A DNA stretch of 64,000 nucleotides, from NCBI GenBank assembly GCA_963920665.1, contig OY987265.1:26293001-26357000 (forward strand). Direction: 5' to 3'. The DNA is from Straminergon stramineum (lineage: Eukaryota > Streptophyta > Bryopsida > Hypnales > Calliergonaceae). The notes beneath the pieces are model-generated. The model saw only the letters and a list, made by a program, of their open reading frames with translations. It was not told the DNA's origin and did no database searches. Below, one piece after another: positions 34,621 through 47,304 of this stretch. A program made the translations under genes and the position numbers. Position 1 is the first letter of the stretch. Each line of letters starts with the position of its first letter.

Positions 34621-36769
34621 TATTTAAAAAATTTATAGGAATTAGAAAAGGAATAGAGAAGAATAAAGTAATTAATAATAGGAAATAATGAATTTTTTTT
34701 GAAGATTTAAGGGAAAATTAGAGAGGAATAAAAGCCTATAGACAAACCAAAGCACCAAGGTGGGACTAAGCCTAAGAACCTAAGATGAAAATCAGGCCTC
34801 CCTTGACCCAATATTGGAACTTGTCATGGGTTTGACTAATTATGCTAATTGATTGTGATGGTTAATACAAAACAAAACCTAATGCATTTAAACTAGTAAT
34901 GTAGATTGAAGGTTGTGGAGTATAGAAAAAATACTTGAAGCTTAGGAAAGATCTAATTCAAGGAAAAGAAAGAAGAATGTGAGCAAAATTCATACCCAAG
35001 TGGCCATAAAGCAAGAGTAAGCGAGGAGTGTGATTTGTGTTGAGAGTCTCTAAGTGTTTGAAGAAGAAGTGTAGATTCCAAGTTACTACTGGAAACTTTG
35101 GACATGGTTAGGAGATTAATATGACCCCCTTGTAGGGATTTGACTTTGTATTATACAGAGATTGTTGATTACAATACACATAGTTGATCAAACAAAATTT
35201 CAAAGTCTTAAGTAGATATTTAGTTAGCAGTTATGAAGTTGATGTCATTACAATTGTTTAATTCCTAGAGTAATTAGAAATCAGTTAGTAGTAATAGAAG
35301 TTAAAGATTGCAATTCTAAACTATCTCCAAAAATAAAGGAAAAAAAATATATATTGAAAATAATATAGAGAAAGTAAGGAGGGAAAAGTAGAAAGAAATA
35401 GGTTGAAAGAAAAGAATTAGATCATATATCTAATTTATACCTCTTGTTGTAAAAGTTGTTATTTAAGTTATATACAAAAAATACAATAAATGCAATAAAA
35501 ATGGATTAAAGTAGACCTCATGATACAATTACAATATACTTGTTGAATTGTTGAAGAATGGGGATGTGGTGGAAACAAATTCCAAGACATGTCCTTAAAT
35601 TTGGCATTTAGTTTTTTTTCTTTTTGTAGAAACTATATTTGCGCTACAAATTAGAGGTTTAGGTCAAACCTCTAAGAATTTATTAAATCCAAATTTGAAT
35701 TCAAGATCACTTAGTTAATTTGTAGAAAATTCTAGTAACATATCACACTTTAAAAAATAGATAAAAATTATGGAAGATAGAGAACAATGAAATTGAATAT
35801 TCTATAGTATGAGTTTTAGATTAAAAAATACGAAAGTTCATCCAATTCAAGTCAAAAAGGGAACTTGAAATGTAGTGACATTTAGAATCCAATTTTGAAA
35901 GTAAAAATGAATTTAGACTTATAGGCTAAAATAAAATGTTGGATGAAATCTTGAAGGATGAATTAGAGACAAACCTTCATCTATTTATATTTTTTTGTTA
36001 TTGGGCTTCAAATTTCCTAAGTTAGATATTTAAGTATTATTCAATGGGCGTTCTAAATAGTGAACAATTTTTTTTTTCTAATGATAAACTATAAGCGGTT
36101 CACATCTAAACTAAAACAAACACAAATTATAAAAATTAGAAGTTTTAATTGATTTTGGCCAATCTAGGTCAAAATTTTAGACCTCCAAATATCAAGGATA
36201 TAAGTAAAATACTCACATATATTATGTATTGAAGTTTGTTTCTTTCTTAAAAAAGTTCTCTGCAATGTCATGTAAGTCATATTTATAGAGGGACTTTAAA
36301 GGGCCGTTTAGAAGTCACAAAATTATTCATATGAAGATTGAGGCTCACTATGATACATGTGCTTGTATTGCAATTAAAAGATGGTTGCTTAAATGTTCTT
36401 TGAAGGATATAGACTATAAAAATATAATCCTTTTTTCTACTTCAAAGATACTTTAAAATAGTGCTTTTATAAAATATTTTTACTCTTATATACTTAGTGC
36501 ATAGACATAGATACTTTGATTGATGGAAGGCATTTGCTAAGTTGTCTTTTTTTGCCATAACTGTAGGTGTTGAAGGCCTTGCAATTTTCCTTTAAACATT
36601 TTGTAGAATTGTATTGCAACATACATCCACTTTGAAGCAAATTTTGTTGTTAAAATAGCTTAGTTGCTTAGTATAGTCAGATTTAGTAAGTCGCATGACT
36701 ATGTCAAGTCACATGACTAAAGCAAGTCTTGTACATGACTAGGATAAGTCACATGATTAGAGTTTGAAA

Positions 36770-36850
36770 ACCCTAGCCGCCACTTCTATGTAGCCGCCAT
36801 TGATTTAGGGTTTTGAAACCCTAGCCGCCGTTTCTTCTTCTTCTTCTTCT
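36770..36850. other. Telo-box, leader-like segment inside the CACTA element
   Basis: Two AAACCCTAGCCGCC words occur at about 36769 and 36818, then a CTT/TTC run. This combination is typical of plant 5' UTRs (telo-box next to a start region, pyrimidine run) and unlike the AT-rich DNA on either side. It may be a fragment of a host gene leader carried by the transposon. No coding sequence follows that I can identify. Confidence 0.4.
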
Positions 36851-37999
36851 TCGGCATTTATCATGTATGATTTTTCCAGAATTTAGGATCATTCCATATT
36901 TTAGATACTAATATTTGCCAAATGAACTCATGCTTGCACCTTTTGCCTTAGTAACATGGTTAATACTATGTTTTCCTCTTCATTTGTAGGTCCTATCAAA
37001 TGCCCCAATTCGTCATACACATAAGCACATAAAATTTTATTTTTGGTTGTTGTCCATTACACTATGGATATACTTTAAATTACCAGAATAAAATGTCTTC
37101 ATTAGTTTATTTGGAGTGAGAAAAATTCCTAGGTCTTTTCTAAACCTAGTATATGATTTGATATTTTTATGGCCTAGTGTTGCACTGAATCCTTTTATGG
37201 GGTGGTTAAATGAGATTAAATCTGATCTAAGGGTACAAAATACCACCCACCCTACCCATTATGGGTGGGGCCTTAATTATCAATCATTCACTACTATAGT
37301 AGGTAGTTACTCCCAACTACCTAATTATGACCTGATTTGAATTTGTTCCCTCCAATTTTATATACATTAAATAGCTTCCCCTTCCCCTGTGTCTTTCATC
37401 TTTGGAGTTTGGTTGTGACGAGTTGCTTTGGTATGAAGTTTGTGTGTGCTAACTATTGGGTGGCTACTATGACACGAGAATGGCAAAGGTGGCTTTGCAT
37501 TTGTAGTTTTTGTGATTTGATTGAGGGGTTTGCTTTGACATAGATGCTTTCTACCTTATAATCTCTTTACTGATTCTTGATTTTTGGTAATGTTGGATTT
37601 GTGACGTAAATAGCAATTGGCTGTAGTTGAAGACACCTCGTGCATCCTCACTAACATTACATTGGTTTGTTATGTGTTTTGGGACGGGCACAAGTGAGGC
37701 TTAGCCTTCAAATCCGATTTCTCCAACATGAAATTGGTGCAAGATTTTATTGTCAAGCATATGGACTCATTCTACTTGGGTTCATTTTACTGTGTTTGAA
37801 ACTTGTGAATAGACATGGATGGGCTATGGCACTTTTGATAATCTCAGGGTTGATTGTTACCCAATATATTATTTGGTGATATCTAGTTTTGATAATATCT
37901 TACTGTGATGTGATGTGATGTAATTCACAATGTTGCATAAAGTTGGATTGTGACAAAGGTGAAGCCCTGTTTAAGGGGTGTTTCAGTCTTAGTCTCTTC

Positions 38000-38720
38000 T
38001 TTGTTTTTGGTTGCCTCTTAGGTTTTGCTTCTTGTTGTTTTGTAACTTTGGCCTCTTCTTTCTTATTAGTTCTTACTTTTTGTTGCTTCTTAGTTCTTGA
38101 TTCTTGCTTCTAGTTTCTTCTTGTTACCTTTTAATTCTTACTTTTTAATTCTTAATTCTTGCTTCTAGTTTCCTCTTGTCACGTCTTAATTCTTGCTTCT
38201 TGCTTCTAGTCTTTTCTTTCTACTTCTTAATTCTTGGTTCCTAATTCTTTCCTCTCATTGCTTCTTAGATTTTGCTCCTTGCTTCTAGTTTCCTCTTGTT
38301 ATGTCTTAATTCTTGTTTCCTAATTCTTGCCTCTTCTTGCTTCTTAGTTTTTGCTTCTTGCTTCTAGTTTCCTCTTGTTATGTCTTAATTCTTGTTTCCT
38401 ATTTCTTGTCTCTTATGCTTCTTAATTCTTGCTTTTAATCTCTTCTTGATGCATTTTAACTTGTGTTTCTTATTGCCTTTCAATTCTTGTTTTTGTTGTT
38501 ATTTGTTGCATTTTATTGCATCTTAACTTGTCTCTCTTGTTGTTTCTTGTTGCATCTTGATTTATTTTTTCTTGTTATTTATAGCATTTTAAATTGTGTT
38601 TCTTGTTGCTTCTTATTGCATCTTAATTCTTACTTCTTGTTTCTTTTTGTTACATCTTACTTCTTGCTTATTATTACCTCTTAGCACTTGTCGCCTTCTA
38701 GTTTTTGTTCCTTTTATTAC
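38000..38720. repeat. Pyrimidine-rich minisatellite inside the CACTA element
   Basis: Words such as TTCTTGCTTCTAGTTTCCTC, TTGTTATGTCTTAATTCTTG and TTGTTGCATCTTAATT recur with irregular spacing over 700 bases. One strand is almost purine-free. Open frames through it (Phe/Leu/Cys-rich) are artefacts of composition. Confidence 0.75.
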
Positions 38721-40095
38721 TATTGTTGTTCTTTTCTCTTATTTTCTTGTGTTTTTTAGAGATATAGTGATTATGGATTCTTCTTACTTTAAATTTGTGC
38801 TTCACATTTTATATTGCTTTAAATCTTTGAAGATTGAGCTATATTGTTCATTTACTAAAAATTAACCTCTTTCATTTTATGTGTAGGCACTTAGAGCTGG
38901 ATTGAAGTTATTGGAGGTTATTTACAACATTAGAGAGACAACTTCTTCACATTTTTGTAAGGAATTACATGTCCTAGAGTGTGTAGGAATATATATATTT
39001 ATAGATTGTCATTGTGATATGTTTTTTGTTAGTGACTAATAAATGTCATTGAAAAGAGTCACATTTTTTTCTTGCATTTTCTCTCTTCAATATGATTATC
39101 TTTGTGCATCTCAAAAATCATATTTACTCATTTTTTATTGTATGTAGTCATTTATACAACTACTAAACCATATTGATGCACGATTGCAACGCCTCATGTC
39201 AATTTAGAATGTATGGGAAATGTGATTACAATTTATGACAAAAGTTATTATAAACCTCAAGTCACCTAGTTACAAATATCACTTGCTTGAGTTATGTTTT
39301 ATAATATATCTTAATCAAAATATGACTTATTGTAGTTATATAATGCTCACAATCATGCCAATAATGTGACTTTATACTTTTAAAAATATAACTACATTCA
39401 ATCATAAAATTACTAGTAACATTCCATATGAACTACTACATAGCCAAAAATATGACTTACATCAGTCATATTTCACATCAATAAAAAAGCGACTCATGAA
39501 GGTCGTATTCCACATCAATGAAAAATAAGATCCACTTGAGTAATTTTCTACATCAACATGCAAAGAATATGACCCATGAGAATCATTTTTCACATCGACA
39601 AAAAATATGACTCACAAAAATCATATTCCACATCATCCCAAAATATGACTACAAAAAGTCATATGCCTCATCTGCCAAAATATGACTCACCATAGTCATA
39701 CTCCACGTCCGCCAAAATATGACTCACCATAGTCATACTCCACATCCGCCAAAATATGACTCACCATAGTCATAGTCCACGTCAACTTAAAATATGACTA
39801 CAAGCACTCACATGCCACGTAGATTTTTTTTCCTTGCCCGGGCAGGTCAAGAGAAAGTCAAGTCTCCAAGAATAGTCAACGTGTACGCCACATTGGCAAA
39901 ATATGGCTAATTATACCCCCCAAATACGATGACTACAAATATGACTCATGTCCGAAGCGACTTGTCGGTAATGACTAGACCCAGTAATGTTGCACGTCAT
40001 CTATAGTAATTCCTGCATGAGTCATATTTTCAAATTTTTTGATTCACTACAGTCATTTTTTGCAGTCATAAAACATCCATTTTGTTGTAGTGTGT

Positions 40096-41509
40096 TGCAA
40101 CATTTTGTATTAACCTATTGAGAAACACCTTTGAGTACTATACCTCACATTCTCTTATCTTTTTAGATAGTAGTGGGAGTTTAGGCAAGCCAAAAGGTAT
40201 TGAATACTCACAATCTTCATCTTCTTGGAAAGTCATGGGATGTGGGATAAGCCAATAGGTATTATATACTCGTGGTCCTTGTCTTCTTGAATAGTTGTGG
40301 AATTTAGGACAAGTTGACAAGTATTGCATACTCATAGTCTTTGTTTTTTAGATAGTTGTGAGATTTTGGCAAGTAGATAGGTATTGCATACTTACAACCT
40401 TAGTCTTTTTGGAAGGATGTAGGTTTTGTTGGGAAGATTAATAAGGATTACATACTCTAGGTCTTAATCTTCTAAGGTAATTGTAGGATTTATTCACCAA
40501 TAGGTATTGTATGTTTTTATTCTTGAATGACATTTGGATATTGTGTCCTTGTCAAATTGCAAACCATTGGATCTTTTCCATCATGATAGTATAAAAACAT
40601 TATGAAACAACAAAACATTTGTTCGAAGGTGCACAACTAAAATTTATTCTCTGCAAATTCACTAGCTATAATTAAATGTAATTTTAAATAGCTAAACTAA
40701 AACCTATGGTAATTTTTTCCATTTAGCTCTAAATAGAAACAATGTCCAACAATAAACAAATGGACACATAAGATTCACTACACATAAACAACACAATACA
40801 AAAGGCATTTGAATACCTACACTAAAATCCAAATAAATTAAACAATGATCATTAGTTATGTGAAATTTGCTATTGATATCGTCTATGAGTATATTATTGG
40901 TTACTAGCCACATGTTATTAGTATTGGGTTTGTAACATGTAGCCTACCTTCAAGTTGATGCAGCAAGGGTAGTCCTTGCTACCAGTGACTTTGAAACATG
41001 CATAGGTGATCAAGCTTCCACTATTAGGATTGGCATGTTTTAATTCCATGTTGAATTTCATGTAACCACACCTCATTGTGCCCCCTTTCTAGAACCAATC
41101 CCTACAAATTCTTGCCTAAAATGTACGACCTTTATTCATGAGAACCTAGAGTTGTTTTCCAGTACATTCGTTTTCAACACTTTGAAAACTCATAGTTTAT
41201 TCATATGGTGTCCCAAAATGTATGAGCAAAGAATCTTGAGTCTCTTTGAACTTCCAACAACAATCAACAAAAAATATTCCACAAATTTAATAATAATAAC
41301 TACTTTGAACATTCTAATCTTAGAGACAATTAAGAAATAATACCTAAGAATTGATAGAAAATTAAGCACATAGATTAGTTAGTTGTAAAATCCAACAATG
41401 AGAAATTGCAAAAGAGATTAAAATTTTGTTTGATTCGCCTTGTCAATGATGCTTTCTGATAGAATTACTTGAAACCAAGGGGATATACTTCTAAAGTTTA
41501 CTTAGGCGT
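40096..41509. other. AT-rich spacer right of the CACTA element
   Basis: At 40130-40530 a degenerate unit of about 60-65 bp repeats: TTAG.CAAG.CAA.AGGTATT.. followed by ATACTCACA.TCTT..TCTTCTTGG, at least five times. The rest is featureless. No gene is supported. Confidence 0.45.
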
Positions 41510-41655
41510 TAACCTTGTAAGGACATTGTATACTTAAAAGGTTTGAAGAATGACTTCATTGCTAATTGTAGAGACAAAGAACACAATTCAATGCACCTAT
41601 TGATTCAATGATTGGAATACTTTGATCATAGGGGCTATGTTCTTTCAAGGTAAAT
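41510..41655. repeat. Dispersed repeat R2, copy 2
   Basis: This matches 21180-21330 in the same order (AAGGACATTGTATAC, GACTTCATTG, CAAAGAACAC..AATGCACCTA, TACTTTGATCA, CTATGTTCTTTCAAGGT). An inverted fragment of the same family follows at about 42165-42235 (AATAGGTGCATTCTTTG). Confidence 0.5.
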
Positions 41656-41982
41656 TTTCCCTTTCAATTGATGTCTGACAACAATTTTTCCACCAAAGGG
41701 ATCTTTTCCCAAGGCTTCGTTTTTCCTATAAATAATGTGTTGCCTCCAATGAATGAACTCAACTTGTTTAAATTCTTACTTGCTTCCTTGATAAGTTATT
41801 GTCTTGCCTATTGATTTGGAATTTGACAAGGTTTGTAGGGACAACCTAGATTGCCATTTTTTTGGCAAGTTCCTATAAATGCAATTTTTGAAAATGTTCT
41901 TTGATTCTATAACTTTTCACCCTTGGCTAATGATTGTAGTATGACACGATCCTTTTGGCACTATGTGACATCATCTACTTTA

Positions 41983-42115
41983 AAAGAAAAAAGTGCTCAC
42001 TTGAAGTCAAACCTAATATCCATGAATTTTTCTTTTTGTACAAAATTTCATAGATGAACAATTGTACTTTTGTCCTACACAAAAAGATTCTTCATCATTC
42101 ATTAGCTAAAAAATG
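41983..42115 (-). repeat. Dispersed repeat R1, copy 2, inverted
   Basis: On the minus strand it reads AAGAATCTTTTTGTGTAGGA, AAAAGTACAATTGTTCATC, AAATTTTGTACAAAAAGA and GTTTGACTTCAAGTGA, the same order as the copies at 20325 and 49505. Confidence 0.6.
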
Positions 42116-42259
42116 ATTGTAGCATTGTTTAAGGGTTAAAGGCCTACATGACCAATACAATCACCAAAACTAATTATTGGACCAATAGGTGCATTCTTTG
42201 TTTCTACAGAGAACCGTAAAGTCATCCCTAGATCACTAGGTTCTTTTAGCTTTCCAACA

Positions 42260-44613
42260 AGAAAATTTGCAAAAAGAACAAATTTGTAATGAGAAATTTC
42301 AAATAGCTATTTTTATTTCTCTATTTTATATTCAAAAATTAATTCTCTCGAGGGCTTTCATTCATTCCATTCCAATTATTTAGTGAGGTAAACATATAAG
42401 AATTTTTTTTGTAAAGACAAGTGAAAGAGTCTCCCAAAATAAATTTCATATGCACATCTTTAGGCATTATAACCTTGAAAATGCTTTTTCATAACCTTTA
42501 AGTATGTGGATCTATAATTGGCACTAATAGAAACTGAGCATACATTATTTGAACAAATATGATATTTTCTGAAAAATCGACACTAGACTCTCCTAGACTC
42601 TCATGTTCTCAATGAGTATAACTTACCTTGCGTTATCAATACCTACATCTACATTTAGTGTCGCTTTTGGTTCCAATTTTAGGTGTCACATGATGATTAT
42701 GTATACCTCAGATAGGGTAGCGTGGAGGAGTACCAGGCGGACAATCCAAAGTCTTCCTGTGTCACGAACTTGTCATGACCAGAATGCGAAAGCTTCTCTC
42801 TGGGAATGGTTGAGCAGGAGGATCGAAGCTGGCTCCCACGACCAAATTCCTATTGTTGAGTGTTCAGCCGATTTTAAAAAAAAATTGTTGTTTTACATTC
42901 CTATCACTTTATTTGTGGAAATTGTAATTTGCACAATTCCATAAGCTATGCAACTTCGAAATTTTAAATGTGCAGTTATAAGACTTTAAAGGTAAAATCA
43001 ATTTTATGAAGTTCTCTATTTCATAATTTTCAGTATTTCCACCATTTCCACCATTTCAAGTACTCGTTCATTTTCCATCCCCCAAATAGGGGTTAGCATT
43101 AATTAAGAATTGGATTTGGAAGTAGTTACCTTACCCCACCTGGATCAAATAACACTTTGCTCAGCTGGTGCAACTTCCTTCGTCTGTGCCCTGGGCTGTA
43201 CTGAACGAACAATGCACTCAATCAATATTTTGTGTTCAGATAGAATCATGTCGTGTCCAATGTGATAACAAACCTGCAGATCATGGAGCTTAAATCGCAA
43301 GGGCCCAAAACCCCCACTGAAGTGTGAAGTCAAGTAAATCTTGTGAAAAGAATTGTCAGAATGGAAACAGGAAAGAGGCAAGTGGTTATATGGCTTGCTG
43401 TATAACGCACTGCCTCTTCTCTGAATTCCGAATCTAGATCTTACCAGTTTCCATACGGATCACTTCTTGCAGGTCAAATTGTTGCGCAAATGATTACATG
43501 TATCTTCCCAAAGCCGTAGCTGGAGGAAACTACTCTTGAGTGATGCATGCTCCATTTCCAACAACCTGGTGGCATCCTGAGAGTCGTGGGCGTTTCTAAG
43601 ACCACACGACGATCGCATGAGTCCATTAAAATGCTGATAGCGAAATAGAATGAATGGCACAGGTCTGCATATTAGGCACCTACCCCAACTGCAGGAATAT
43701 TATGCACTTTGGAACCATCCACTATGGTGGACAATCCAGCTTGCTTGAGAGAGCCTTGATGTTCCCAGCTAGTGTATGTTGCGAGGAAAAGGGCTGTGTT
43801 TAAGTATCCTCAGCTAATCTCCGTTGGGAATCAAGTTCAGTTTTTTAATGCTGTTGGAGGCATAGGTTGGGCGGACGAGGGGACCCATCCTGCCTCCACA
43901 GAGCGCTCCCAATTCAAGGGGTCAGAAGCTGAGGATGGACTTTCATCATTGCAACCACGCATGTTCTGCAAGTGTCTCAAACTGTCCACTGCGCAGGTCT
44001 GACCCAGAACCAAGCTCAATTGCAACTATGATCATGGGATTCAATTCTATCGATCTGCTGTTGTTGGAAATTCGAAGCTGAAATGCATGTGGAAGGTGAA
44101 TAGCTCTACTTACAGATCATGTATATGAGTCGGTACAAAATTTTTGAACAGGGTAGGAATCCCTTGCAGCTCTCTTACGCAGCGATCTTCAACAAGTCAT
44201 TAGAGAGAAAGTCTCGGCTCCGAATGCGTGGTCACCTTAATTGAGGAAGAGCTCTAAGTCTCACCCTGCTAAGCACAAATGAAACCTGAAAGGATGAATC
44301 AAAGATACAGCTCATGCATCCAGCAGCAAATCTGTGTGCTTGGGTATTACTGCATTGCAGTAATACTGCTGCTACGCTGTTGCTGTGCAGGTTAGCTTCG
44401 ACGTCCATCTGTCTACGATGAAAATTAATCTTGAAAATCAAGTTTCTAATGTAATGTAATTCTTCCTCCCGTGCACAGTGTTCTATATTATTTAACCTGA
44501 CATGTGCACAGCGAAGAGACCCGACCGCATGAGTTTAGCTACCTCATTGTCAAGGCATTCCATACCACAGAAAAACCAGCAGCTTGGTCTCATGCACTTC
44601 AATTGGTTGTCTT
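42260..44613. other. Unassigned region upstream of the GDSL gene
   Basis: From 42.7 kb, and again at 43.15-44.45 kb, base composition is closer to that of the genes. Short minus-strand frames (43460-43660, 43837-44025) read as mixed-composition protein, but no domain is recognised and no consistent splicing could be built. It may hold the GDSL promoter or a decayed gene. On the plus strand 44314-44390 opens with ATG, encodes a hydrophobic peptide and ends at a possible donor (AG/GTTAGC). It is a candidate signal-peptide exon for the GDSL gene. Confidence 0.3.
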
Positions 44614-44619
44614 GAACAG

Positions 44620-45987
44620 CAACGAGCGCAAGAAAGGGTACCTTTGACAAACTCTTCGTCTTCGGAGACTCGTTTGTGGACATCGGCAACCGCGACCCCA
44701 ACAACAGCACCTACACAGCTATCGGCAGAGTGAACCAAAACTGGACGCCACCGTATGGCCGCACGCGACCTGGTGACCCCGCAGGGCGCTTCTCTGACGG
44801 CAAAGTGCTCTCTGATATTCTCGGTAACCCCTGACTAACAATCTCAACCTCTCGCATATATCCTAGCCGAGAAAATTATTCATTTCTGCCAAACATCACT
44901 CAGGTAAACAGCACCATATCATCAATCGATCTTATCGAATTGATTCACCACTATGTGATGGAACCCATAATTGACAATTGTGGGGCTGGATTCTTTGAAC
45001 CATGCCAGCAGACTACATGGGCCTAAAACCACGCCCGTTCCGCCTCCTCCACAGGACTTCAACAGGTCTTTCAACCCAAGTCAGCGATGGCATAAACTTT
45101 GCAATGGCAGGTTCTGGAGTATTCGACAACCAGGGCTTCGTAAAAACGGAAGATCAAATCACCCAACTCAAGGAAGTGCTCGTGACACGGCTTTACCCGA
45201 AAGATATGATTCGGAAATCTCTCGTGTTATATGTGATCTCTGGCAACGATTACGCTGCGTACCGGCGCAATAACGGCTCGACCGATGCGCTCTCCATAAT
45301 TGCCTTGGTGGCTTCTATAGTAGGTCAGATGACCCGAGATTTGACGAAGCTGTATGACATGGGATTCCGGAGCTTTGTGGTCGGGAAATTGGCACCTCTG
45401 GGATGCGTGCCCTATGTCACGGTGACGCATAATTACAACTCCTGCGAAGAAGAATTTAACAACGTCACCACCTTGCACAACATGAACCTCATGGTGAGGG
45501 TGATGGCTTCCTTGCCACATGCCGACATTCTATTTCTCAACCATCAGATCGCCTTCGCCCAAGTCCTCTACAACTCTTCCAACCCTGGTAAGCAGTGAAC
45601 GGCAGTTCAGCAACTGTCAGAGTCCGAAGCTTCATTGAATTATTTGAACCGCTTCATATGGATCCATACCTCTTAACTGGTTTCATGCCACTCAGGACAT
45701 TCATTAATCTCCGAATGAGTTATGTTGTTTCAGACCGTCTGAAGGCATGCTGCAATGGCGTGCAGTTTGGAGCACTGTGTGGTGACGTGAATGAGGCGGG
45801 CAGACAGCTGTACACTTTGTGCAGCTCTGATGAGATGGAGAAGTTCTTCTGGTGGGACGAATTCCACCCCACGGAAGCAGGCTGGGGCTTCATATTCGAC
45901 CTCTTCTTGCAAGGATTTCCCTTCTTGTACACTGATGGCAAGAGTCTCTCGCAGTTCTTAGGTGTCCAAGCCGGGGGAATCTGGTAA
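44620..45987 (+). CDS. GDSL esterase/lipase (5' exon not located)
   Basis: Exons 44620-44823, 45009-45587 and 45734-45987 join in frame to about 344 aa. Block I is KLFVFGDSFVDIGN with the nucleophile serine. Block II is GINFAMAGSG, block III is YVISGNDYAAY with the Gly and Asn of the oxyanion hole, and block V is WWDEFHPTEAGW with the catalytic Asp and His. These are the four SGNH/GDSL blocks, all intact. Plant family members are usually secreted and hydrolyse esters of lipids, cutin precursors or polysaccharide acetyl groups; the substrate cannot be told from sequence. Family length is 350-400 aa, so only a signal peptide of about 20-30 residues is missing. The frame is closed by a stop at 44613-44615, so that peptide must come from an upstream exon, perhaps 44314-44390. 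The acceptor at 44618-44619 is one option, 44631-44632 another. A broken copy lies downstream. Confidence 0.85.
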
Positions 45988-46656
45988 CTCCCAATTTTAA
46001 AACATCCATAATGAGTAGTCGCTCTTGAGAGGCCCTTCGGTTACTGTTTCACGAAATAGGTACAAGGCGAGGAGGGAATCGGCTCGCCTGCTGATGTATT
46101 GATTGTTAATTGAAATCGAATTTCTCCTCCCTGACTTCAAGCAATTGAATCCGTTGATACAAAACTGAATGAAGTGAAGAATGAACCATGTTGCGAGTTC
46201 CCACTGAGTTTTCTTGAGCACGTTTTCCCAATAAATCTGTCGAGTATTAAAATAATTTGATAACTCATTTGCAAAGCAAGAACATATGCACTTGAAAGCT
46301 ACATGAAACCTCGAAGGACATGTCTCCCAATGGATTTAAATTATACAAGAAACCAAATTTGAAAATCAACCTCATCATTTTGTTCACAATCTTTGTTTAA
46401 GATTACGAGGCAGTGGAGTTGGCCTACCTGTAATCTCTCTCATGGCAAAAACAAATGCAGCTCAAACTTTCGTGATATTGCTGGGTCTTCGTGATCATGT
46501 CGACTCGATCATTTTTTCGTCACATCTTGGTGAACTTTTTTATACAGCCCTAGAATACAAAGTTAAGCACAGACTGCAGATCCAAAGATAATTGAATAGC
46601 CAATCCCACCATAAAAATGATTTGGTGCATGAGAGACTCACCTTGCGCTTCCGAAC
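45988..46656. other. GDSL 3' region and spacer
   Basis: A possible polyadenylation signal AATAAA lies at 46230-46235, about 245 bases after the stop. No other gene is seen before the pseudogene. Confidence 0.35.
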
Positions 46657-47304
46657 TTGTGCTCGGATGTCCCGGAAATTGGTGCTTTCATCGTTGCTAT
46701 TAGGGATCAGTTGGTCCAAGATTTGAGGTCATTGTACAACCGGGACTTCACCTTCTTGTATCTTCCACCAGTTGGGGTGCATTCCAGCTGTCACAATGTC
46801 CTGAAGGGTAAAGTCACCAGAAACGATGGAATGCAGTCTGTTTCGACGACGCAGAAGTGTAATAGAGAGCCTGCACAAATTCCAGTCTACATTGCCGGGA
46901 GCAAACGTGATCACTCTCAATACCCTGTTGACCTCCACCGCAGTCACTCTAACCCACGTCGGACTACTAAGGTTTCCGCATGTGCAGATTCGAAGTCCTC
47001 TCGACTACTCAGGTCCTAATGACAATCCCTGTTACAGCAAATTTTGTGTCCTGAACCTTCTTTCCTAAACTCTAAACAGGCACCAACCAAGATCTGGGTT
47101 CGCGTTGTAAATGAGTTTCCAACTCGTTTGAAACCCTTCCAGAGGGTAGGGGTAGGGGATCATGAAATCGAGTGCAGTACCAACTCCACGACAAGCTTTC
47201 GCCTTACGCACCCCACGGAGGCGGATGTCCTCAAACTCTTTCTGCTAGGCGTGCCTCCATTGCACACAAATGCGGAGAGCCTTGCCGAATCCCTCTACCG
47301 CTGA
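46657..47304 (+). pseudogene. Frameshifted GDSL esterase/lipase fragment
   Basis: The first frame reads FIVAIRDQLVQDLRSLYNRD and LPPVGVHSSCHNV, matching the middle of the neighbouring enzyme (DLTKLYDMGFRSF..LAPLGC). At about 46.86 kb homology moves to another frame (HKFQSTLPGANVITLNTLL, the LP.A.I..L segment). It then returns to the first frame near 47.19 kb with LTHPTEADVLKLFLLGVPPL and ESLAESLYR, the counterpart of FHPTEAGWGFIFDLFLQGFP. The aspartate of the DxxHP block is lost and the N-terminal GDS block is absent. It is a decayed tandem duplicate of a GDSL gene. Confidence 0.72.

Larger units (their letters stand above)
32566..40092. mobile_element. CACTA-type DNA transposon, 7.5 kb, non-autonomous
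   Basis: The left end is CACTACAAGAAAACCAG followed by TGTTTTATGACT. The complement of the right end is CACTACAACAAAATGG followed by ATGTTTTATGACT. Target copies TGT lie at 32563-32565 and 40093-40095. Both ends carry many subterminal ATATGACT/AGTCATAT words, dense at 32590-34400 and 39450-40060, as expected for CACTA/CMC elements, where the transposase binds such repeats. No long transposase frame survives, so it is non-autonomous or decayed. Inside are a second terminus (33992), a GC-richer leader-like segment (36770-36850) and a pyrimidine-rich minisatellite (38000-38720). Confidence 0.88.

Noticed and set aside
38463..38865. Phe/Leu/Cys-rich membrane-like frames
   Set aside because: They come from the pyrimidine minisatellite; three frames look equally hydrophobic.
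42603..42944. 113-aa plus-strand frame
   Set aside because: Mixed AT-rich ends with a short GC-richer middle; no family match recognised and no splice partner.
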